Shown here: positions 59,346 to 64,000 of the stretch, one piece after another | Position numbering within the stretch: the stretch's first letter is position 1 | How the letters are laid out: each line of letters begins with the position of its first letter | From: Bryobacter sp. | GTDB lineage: Bacteria; Acidobacteriota; Terriglobia; Bryobacterales; Bryobacteraceae | DNA length: 64,000 bases | Assembly: GCA_022843605.1 (NCBI GenBank) | Contig: JALHNI010000001.1 | Location: 105,920-169,919, forward strand | Direction of reading: 5' to 3' | Position numbers and translations under genes: made by a program | The notes under the pieces: model-generated | Databases searched by the model: none | What the model was told of the DNA's origin: nothing | Seen by the model: the letters and a program-made list of their open reading frames with translations, nothing else

Positions 59346-62300
59346 GAGACGAATACTTTTACTGCTAGGTTTAGCGGCCAGCATGGCCATGGCACAGATC
59401 GGCACTTCCACGATCACGGGGCGAGTGACGGATACGACGGGGGCGATCGTTCCTGGAGTTACTGTGCGAGTGGTGCAGCCGAGTACCAACTTCACTTTCA
59501 ACGGCGTGACAAACTCCGACGGTTTGTATCGCGTCCAATCACTGCCGCCGGGCATGTATCGAATTACTTTTGAAGCGCAGGGCTTCAAAAAGGTGATTCG
59601 CGAAGATGTGGAACTGACGAGCGGTAACACGCTGGCGGTGGATTTGGCGTTGACCGTGGGGAGCGTGAATGAATCCGTAGAAGTAACCGGGTCGGCTGGC
59701 TTGTTGGAGACCGAGACGTCGGCAACGGGCACGGCCGTGAGCGGCAAGGTTCTGTACGACATGCCGCTGTATCAGCGGTTCGTCAACTCGACGATGAACC
59801 TTGTGCCAGGCATGACCACTGGCGGCTACGCCTACGGTGGCTCGCTGGGCAGCTACCACCTGGCCGGACAGCGCGCGGGGGCGATTGGCATTTTTGAGGA
59901 CGGCGTGAATGGCAACGACCAGGGTGGCGGCACGGAGACGATCAAGCCGATCCAGAATGCGGTAGCCGAAGTGAAAGTGCTTACGACGGTGCCTCCAGCC
60001 GAGTATGGACATTCGGCGGGCGGTGTGATCAGCGTCGTGAAGAAGAGCGGTACGAATGAGATTCATGGCATGGGGTCCTTTTACGGACGTTGGCGCCGGA
60101 TGCAGCATCGGCTGTTCTACGATCGCCTTACGACGACCCAATTGGGTGTACCCACGGTATTCTTTATGCCGGATATGAACGTCAGCGGTCCGGTGGTGAT
60201 TCCGAAAATTTACAACGGAAAGAACAAGACCTTTTTCTTCTTTGGCTATCAGAAGTTGATCGAAGAGAAGTACGCCCAGGTAGATGCGACGGTGCCTTCA
60301 CCCGATATGAAGCTGGGTAATTTCAATTTTCCCGGCGTGGCAAACTCGAACCGGATTTTCGATCCGGCAACGACGCGGAATGTGGGCGGCGTCTGGATGC
60401 GCGACCCATTCCCGAATAACATGATTCCGCAGGCTCGGTTCGACCCGGTTGCGCGGAAAGTGCTGGAGTTCGATCCCTGGCAAGCTCCGAATCGTGCTGG
60501 AACGTTTAACGCGGCAGGCCCCAACGGGAACTACCTGGCGAATGAGTTCGCTCGAGTGTACCTGCCGGACTATAACCTTCGTCTCGATCATCAGTTCAAT
60601 CCGAACTTTAAGATCTACTACTCCTGGACGGACAACCAGTACAGCGGCTGGGGCCGGCCCTGGAACATCAAGGATGACCGGCCCGAGTTCGACCATGTCT
60701 CGGGTAACTATACCCCGTCGCGAAATCAGAACATGTCGTTGGGAAAAACGTGGATCCTGTCTCCGGCGGTCGTGAACGACGCGCGCGTCGGCTACTATCG
60801 ACGTTGGTCGGAGACTCAGGTACCGTCATTCCAGCAAGGGTGGGGACAAAAGCTAGGCATTCCAAACATTGACGATAATCTCTTCCCGGCTCTGGGTAGC
60901 GGCGATCGAAATTCGCCGACGTCGCTTTACGGAATGTCTGGGGCCACGCCAGTGCGCAACGTGAACGAGACGGTTTCTTTCCGTGATGACCTGTCCTATA
61001 TCCGCGGAACGCATGCTTTCAAGGTTGGCTACGAATTACTTCGGTTCCGCTTGAATTCGGCAACGTTGGCGAATCCCGTAGCATTTACCTTCGACACTAC
61101 GGCTGGCTTGCAGACCAACGGACAGAACGTGCCGAACACGGGTAATATCTTCGCCGGTTTCCTGACCGGCTACGTGAGTCAGGCAGTGTTCCGCAGCGAA
61201 CTCGCCAGTTGGTTGCCGCGGTCCTCGATTCACAGCTTCTACATTCAGGACGACTGGAAGATCACGCCCAAGCTAACGGCGAACATTGGTCTCCGCTACT
61301 CGAATGAAAGCCCGTTCAATACAAAGTATGGCATTCAAAGCCAGTTTGATCCTACCGTTCGCGATGCTCTAACTGGCCGGCTTGGCGCAGTGACTCATCC
61401 GACCGGCGGATTGAATCGACGGGACAACAATAATTTCGATCCCCGTTTGGGCCTAGCGTGGCACCCGTTAGAGAAGTTGGTGATCCGCGGTGGGTTCGGA
61501 TTCTACCGGGTGGACTTGAAGTTTCCCGCCAGCCGCGAAATGTACGACGAATATGTCGCGACGGCGAACCAACAGCCTGCTCCCGGCGACCCCACGCCAA
61601 TCTACCGGATCAGCGCGGGTACCCGCCCGGCGGCCTTCAACATTGTCAATGGCGCCGCGCCGTTCGTGGGAACTAACTTCGGTGGCCGGGGCGTTTCCTG
61701 GTGGGATCCGAACCTGCGCAACCCCTACGTGATGAACTGGAACCTCAGTGTGCAGCGTGAACTGGCGCGCGACTATTTGATGGAAGTGAGCTACCAGGGC
61801 TCCGGCAGCGTCGGGCTGGTGGAACGGTGGGAAGCGAATACCTTTGCCTCCGACTTCGCGGCCAACGACTCGGTTCTGCGCAACCAGGTTTTTGCGGCGG
61901 CGCAGAACTATCGGCCATTCCCGCAATTCGGGAACATTCCGATGCGGTCGAATTTCGGCCACTCGACGTTCCACTCGGGAACGATCAAGTTGGAAAAGCG
62001 CATGTCGCGCGGGTTGTACTTCAACACGTTCTACACTTTCTCCAAGACGCTGAATAGCGCCGATACAGATAACGGTGGCGGCGGTGTGGCTCCGATCCAG
62101 AACCGTGGACTGGAGAAGGGCCGGGCGGGTTTCGACCGAAACCATCGCTATATCGGAACGATCAATTACGCCCTGCCTTTCGGCTCCGGCCGGAAGTTCG
62201 CTTCGGGAAGCAAAGTGATGAACGCGATTTTTGGCGGCATCGAGATTTCCTGGATTCAGACTATTGAGTCCGGCAATCCGTTGAACTTCTCGTTCGCGAA

Positions 62301-62742
62301 TAGCCCTGCAAATTACTATCCGACGTTCGCCGGCACACGCCGTCCGAACCTGGTGGGGACGCCGGACTACGACTTCGGCCAGTGGAACAATGGCGGCCCG
62401 GATCGTTTCACTCTCCAGAACCGCCCAGCGGTGATCGATCAAAGTGCGTTCGCTTATCCGGCGGCGTTCACGGTCGGCAACGCGGGGCGCAATATTCTCA
62501 CGGGTCCGCGCCTGGTTTGGGCGCAGGCTTCGGTGCAGAAGAACTTCCGGTTCAAGGAACGCTATAACGCCCAGATCCGCTGGGATATGCAGAACGCGCT
62601 GAAGACTTACAACTTTACCGGTCCGTCCACGACGGTGGACTTTGTGAACCCGCGGACGTTCGGAAAGTTGGGAGACGATCCGCGGACGGCGTCGCTCGGC
62701 GGACAGCCGCTAATGAACCTCACGCTGGCTTTCTTCTTTTAG
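59344..62742 (+). CDS. Oar-like TonB-dependent receptor with carboxypeptidase-regulatory domain
   Basis: An 1132-residue outer-membrane protein. Signal peptide MRRILLLLGLAASMAMAQ; residues 20-105 form a CarboxypepD_reg-like domain (TITGRVTDTTGAIVPGVTV, SDGLYRVQSLPPGMYRITF); a plug domain follows (SGKVLYDMPLYQRF, then AEVKVLTTVPPAEYGHSAGG) and the rest is a large beta-barrel ending in the expected aromatic LTLAFFF. This is the OmpA-related Oar-like class that is greatly expanded in Solibacter-type acidobacteria. The ligand is unknown; glycans or secreted-protein cargo are possible. It follows the block-3 operon and is closed by a strong terminator. Confidence 0.93.
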   Translation: MRRILLLLGLAASMAMAQIGTSTITGRVTDTTGAIVPGVTVRVVQPSTNFTFNGVTNSDGLYRVQSLPPGMYRITFEAQGFKKVIREDVELTSGNTLAVDLALTVGSVNESVEVTGSAGLLETETSATGTAVSGKVLYDMPLYQRFVNSTMNLVPGMTTGGYAYGGSLGSYHLAGQRAGAIGIFEDGVNGNDQGGGTETIKPIQNAVAEVKVLTTVPPAEYGHSAGGVISVVKKSGTNEIHGMGSFYGRWRRMQHRLFYDRLTTTQLGVPTVFFMPDMNVSGPVVIPKIYNGKNKTFFFFGYQKLIEEKYAQVDATVPSPDMKLGNFNFPGVANSNRIFDPATTRNVGGVWMRDPFPNNMIPQARFDPVARKVLEFDPWQAPNRAGTFNAAGPNGNYLANEFARVYLPDYNLRLDHQFNPNFKIYYSWTDNQYSGWGRPWNIKDDRPEFDHVSGNYTPSRNQNMSLGKTWILSPAVVNDARVGYYRRWSETQVPSFQQGWGQKLGIPNIDDNLFPALGSGDRNSPTSLYGMSGATPVRNVNETVSFRDDLSYIRGTHAFKVGYELLRFRLNSATLANPVAFTFDTTAGLQTNGQNVPNTGNIFAGFLTGYVSQAVFRSELASWLPRSSIHSFYIQDDWKITPKLTANIGLRYSNESPFNTKYGIQSQFDPTVRDALTGRLGAVTHPTGGLNRRDNNNFDPRLGLAWHPLEKLVIRGGFGFYRVDLKFPASREMYDEYVATANQQPAPGDPTPIYRISAGTRPAAFNIVNGAAPFVGTNFGGRGVSWWDPNLRNPYVMNWNLSVQRELARDYLMEVSYQGSGSVGLVERWEANTFASDFAANDSVLRNQVFAAAQNYRPFPQFGNIPMRSNFGHSTFHSGTIKLEKRMSRGLYFNTFYTFSKTLNSADTDNGGGGVAPIQNRGLEKGRAGFDRNHRYIGTINYALPFGSGRKFASGSKVMNAIFGGIEISWIQTIESGNPLNFSFANSPANYYPTFAGTRRPNLVGTPDYDFGQWNNGGPDRFTLQNRPAVIDQSAFAYPAAFTVGNAGRNILTGPRLVWAQASVQKNFRFKERYNAQIRWDMQNALKTYNFTGPSTTVDFVNPRTFGKLGDDPRTASLGGQPLMNLTLAFFF

Positions 62743-62761
62743 AAGCCGGCGGTTCGAATGG

Positions 62762-62792
62762 AAGGGCCGGACCTGTGGGTCCGGCCCTTTTT
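62762..62792 (+). terminator. Intrinsic terminator after the TonB-dependent receptor
   Basis: AAGGGCCGGACC (62762-62773) pairs perfectly over 12 bp with GGTCCGGCCCTT (62778-62789) around a TGTG loop, with a T-run at 62788-62792. A classic rho-independent terminator. Confidence 0.95.
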
Positions 62793-62812
62793 GCGTTTTG
62801 CGCCATGCGACG

Positions 62813-63583
62813 ATGGAAATTCGGATGGCTTTACTGACTGATCGCGATGAGATCCGCCGGCTGTTGCAGCGGGACCCGGTTTGGGCTGCGTATGCCTTGG
62901 GCGATCTTGGCATGGATTTGTGGCCGCATACCTGTTGGCATTTGGCTGGTGAGCAACTAGCCCTCGTGCTGCGTGCCTACTCCATGCCGATTCTTTGGGC
63001 GTCGGGCGACTTGCTTGGTTTGGCGGACGAGGTGGCGAACGAACAACGGTACTCGGTGCAGGTGCGCCCGAGTTCCATGGCCGAACTGGGACGCTTTTAC
63101 GATGTGTCGGGATTGAAGCGGATGTGGCGAATGACGGTGGAACCAGGGGCGTTCCGGCCAAGCCTGGCCTTGCGGGCCGAGCGGTTGGGTGAGGCGGATG
63201 TTCCAGACTTGGTGCGGCTCTACCAGGACGGCGAGGCAACCGGCGAGTCGCCGGAGTTCTTCTTCGGTCCTATGGTTTCGAGTGGCGTCTTCTTCGGCGT
63301 GCGAGATGCGCACGGCATTGCTGCAGTGGCGGGCACGCACCTAGTGGCGCGTGACGAGCGGGTGGCGACGATCGGGAATGTGTATACGCGGCGGGATTGC
63401 CGCGGTCAGGGATTGGCCACGCAAGCAGCTACCGCGGTGACAACGGAGCTGTTGCGCTTAGGGATGGAAGTGATCGCGCTGAACGCTTATCAGTCCAATG
63501 CGGCGGCGATCCACATCTACGAGGGCCTAGGCTTTCGACGCCACTGCGATTTCGTTGAGGGGATCATAGAGAGGCGGGAATGA
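62813..63583 (+). CDS. GNAT family acetyltransferase
   Basis: A 256-residue protein with a C-terminal GNAT domain. The acetyl-CoA binding segment is GNVYTRRDCRGQGLATQAA near residue 190, followed by ALNAYQSNAAAIHIYEGLGFRR. The N-terminal half (RDPVWAAYALGDLGMDLWP) is typical of a two-domain FR47-like or GNAT group. ATG 62813 is preferred over an upstream TTG at 62798 that lies next to the terminator. Its stop overlaps the ATG of the ogt-like gene. Substrate unknown. Confidence 0.86.
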   Translation: MEIRMALLTDRDEIRRLLQRDPVWAAYALGDLGMDLWPHTCWHLAGEQLALVLRAYSMPILWASGDLLGLADEVANEQRYSVQVRPSSMAELGRFYDVSGLKRMWRMTVEPGAFRPSLALRAERLGEADVPDLVRLYQDGEATGESPEFFFGPMVSSGVFFGVRDAHGIAAVAGTHLVARDERVATIGNVYTRRDCRGQGLATQAATAVTTELLRLGMEVIALNAYQSNAAAIHIYEGLGFRRHCDFVEGIIERRE

Positions 63584-64000
63584 CCAACTACAGTTATGTG
63601 GCGAGTCCGATTGGGCGACTGCTTTTAGCTGGAGCGGAAGGTTCGTTGGAGCGGCTGTATTTTTCGCGGGGACCGAAGGCAGCGAAGCCGGAAGCAGAAT
63701 GGGTGGAGTCGCCGGAGGGGTTTGTCGAGGCAAAGAGACAACTTGAATCTTACTTCGCGGGCGAGCTACGACGGTTTGAACTGGACCTGAGGCCGGTAGG
63801 GACGATGTTTCAACTGGCGGTTTGGCGGGAGTTGATGAAGATTCCCTACGGCGAAACGATCAGCTACGGTGAGTTGGCGCAGCGCTTGGGGAATCCGGCG
63901 GCGTCGCGTGCGGTGGGGTTGGCGAATGGGGCGAATCCGATCGCCATCATCCAGCCGTGCCATCGGGTAATCGGATCGAACGGGAAGCTAACTGGCTTTG
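63580..64000 (+). CDS. ogt: Methylated-DNA-protein-cysteine methyltransferase, 5' part
   Basis: The first 140 residues of an O6-alkylguanine-DNA alkyltransferase; the end is beyond the window. The helix-turn-helix and active site are present: IPYGETISYGELAQRLGNP, ASRAVGLANGANPIAII and the methyl-accepting cysteine in QPCHRVIGSNGK. The N-terminal domain is short and without an AdaA-type zinc region, so it is the stand-alone Ogt type. It removes alkyl groups from guanine once per molecule. It overlaps the acetyltransferase gene by 4 bp. Confidence 0.93.
   Translation, partial: MTNYSYVASPIGRLLLAGAEGSLERLYFSRGPKAAKPEAEWVESPEGFVEAKRQLESYFAGELRRFELDLRPVGTMFQLAVWRELMKIPYGETISYGELAQRLGNPAASRAVGLANGANPIAIIQPCHRVIGSNGKLTGF

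Overview
The window reads as chromosomal DNA of an acidobacterium, most likely of the Solibacter/Bryobacter type (order Bryobacterales). This is inferred from gene content, not from a marker gene: PadR with a MacB-like 'ADOP' permease, several secreted DUF1501 and DUF1549/DUF1553 proteins, an Oar-like TonB-dependent receptor with an N-terminal carboxypeptidase-regulatory domain, a PEP-CTERM protein, hopanoid genes and a bacterial-microcompartment shell gene. The DNA is GC-rich, coding is dense on both strands, and many neighbouring genes overlap by 4 bp (ATGA). No rRNA, tRNA, CRISPR array, prophage or intact insertion sequence other than one RAYT transposase was found.

Layout. 0-3.2 kb: a cut-off gene, a DUF1501 protein, then a ribosome-hibernation-like protein overlapping a baeRF3-type release-factor-fold protein. 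3.2-8.3 kb: an enolase-superfamily enzyme (OSBS/N-acylamino-acid racemase type) facing an operon of an amidohydrolase-fold protein, an unrecognised secreted protein and an MFS transporter. 8.3-10.5 kb: a gene-poor stretch with a decayed gene, a perfect palindrome, a RAYT transposase and short direct repeats. 10.5-13.6 kb: PadR and ADOP permease. 13.6-20.5 kb: ispH, squalene-hopene cyclase, hpnA, hpnG and a zinc dehydrogenase in one direction, followed by a second zinc dehydrogenase. 20.7-26.4 kb: rpsT with terminator, a PEP-CTERM protein, and an operon running BMC-H shell protein, CoA-acylating-type aldehyde dehydrogenase with an unusual C-terminal module, an unknown protein and recJ. 26.6-28.2 kb: modB-modC.

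28.2-38.9 kb: a DUF4126 protein; a tightly coupled run of two four-helix EamA/SMR half-transporters, an HpnI-like membrane glycosyltransferase and a TPR protein; a TIM-barrel isomerase with fabD; an RND efflux pump with no adaptor; and a Gfo/Idh/MocA oxidoreductase. 38.9-59.2 kb: three blocks built around DUF1549/DUF1553 plus DUF1501 pairs. The first is a four-gene operon with a cytochrome-WD40 protein and a PPC-domain protein. The other two are paralogous pairs whose third gene differs (a Big-domain protein or an FGE-fold protein). Between them lie a metallophosphoesterase, a Tat-type aldo/keto reductase and an SH3-like lipoprotein. 59.3-64 kb: a large TonB-dependent receptor, a GNAT acetyltransferase and the start of an ogt-type methyltransferase.

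How the parts may work together. The hopanoid operon and the HpnI-like enzyme 9 kb away point to extended, possibly glycosylated hopanoids. The two half-transporters beside the glycosyltransferase resemble the logic of ArnE/ArnF, a flippase for a lipid-linked sugar. The repeated secreted DUF1549/1553-DUF1501 pairs look like a periplasmic or outer-membrane system of unknown substrate. Many start codons sit only 6-13 nt after a -10-like hexamer with no Shine-Dalgarno sequence, which suggests common leaderless or nearly leaderless transcripts; I used this to choose several starts. All assignments come from reading motifs by eye; none was checked by database search.
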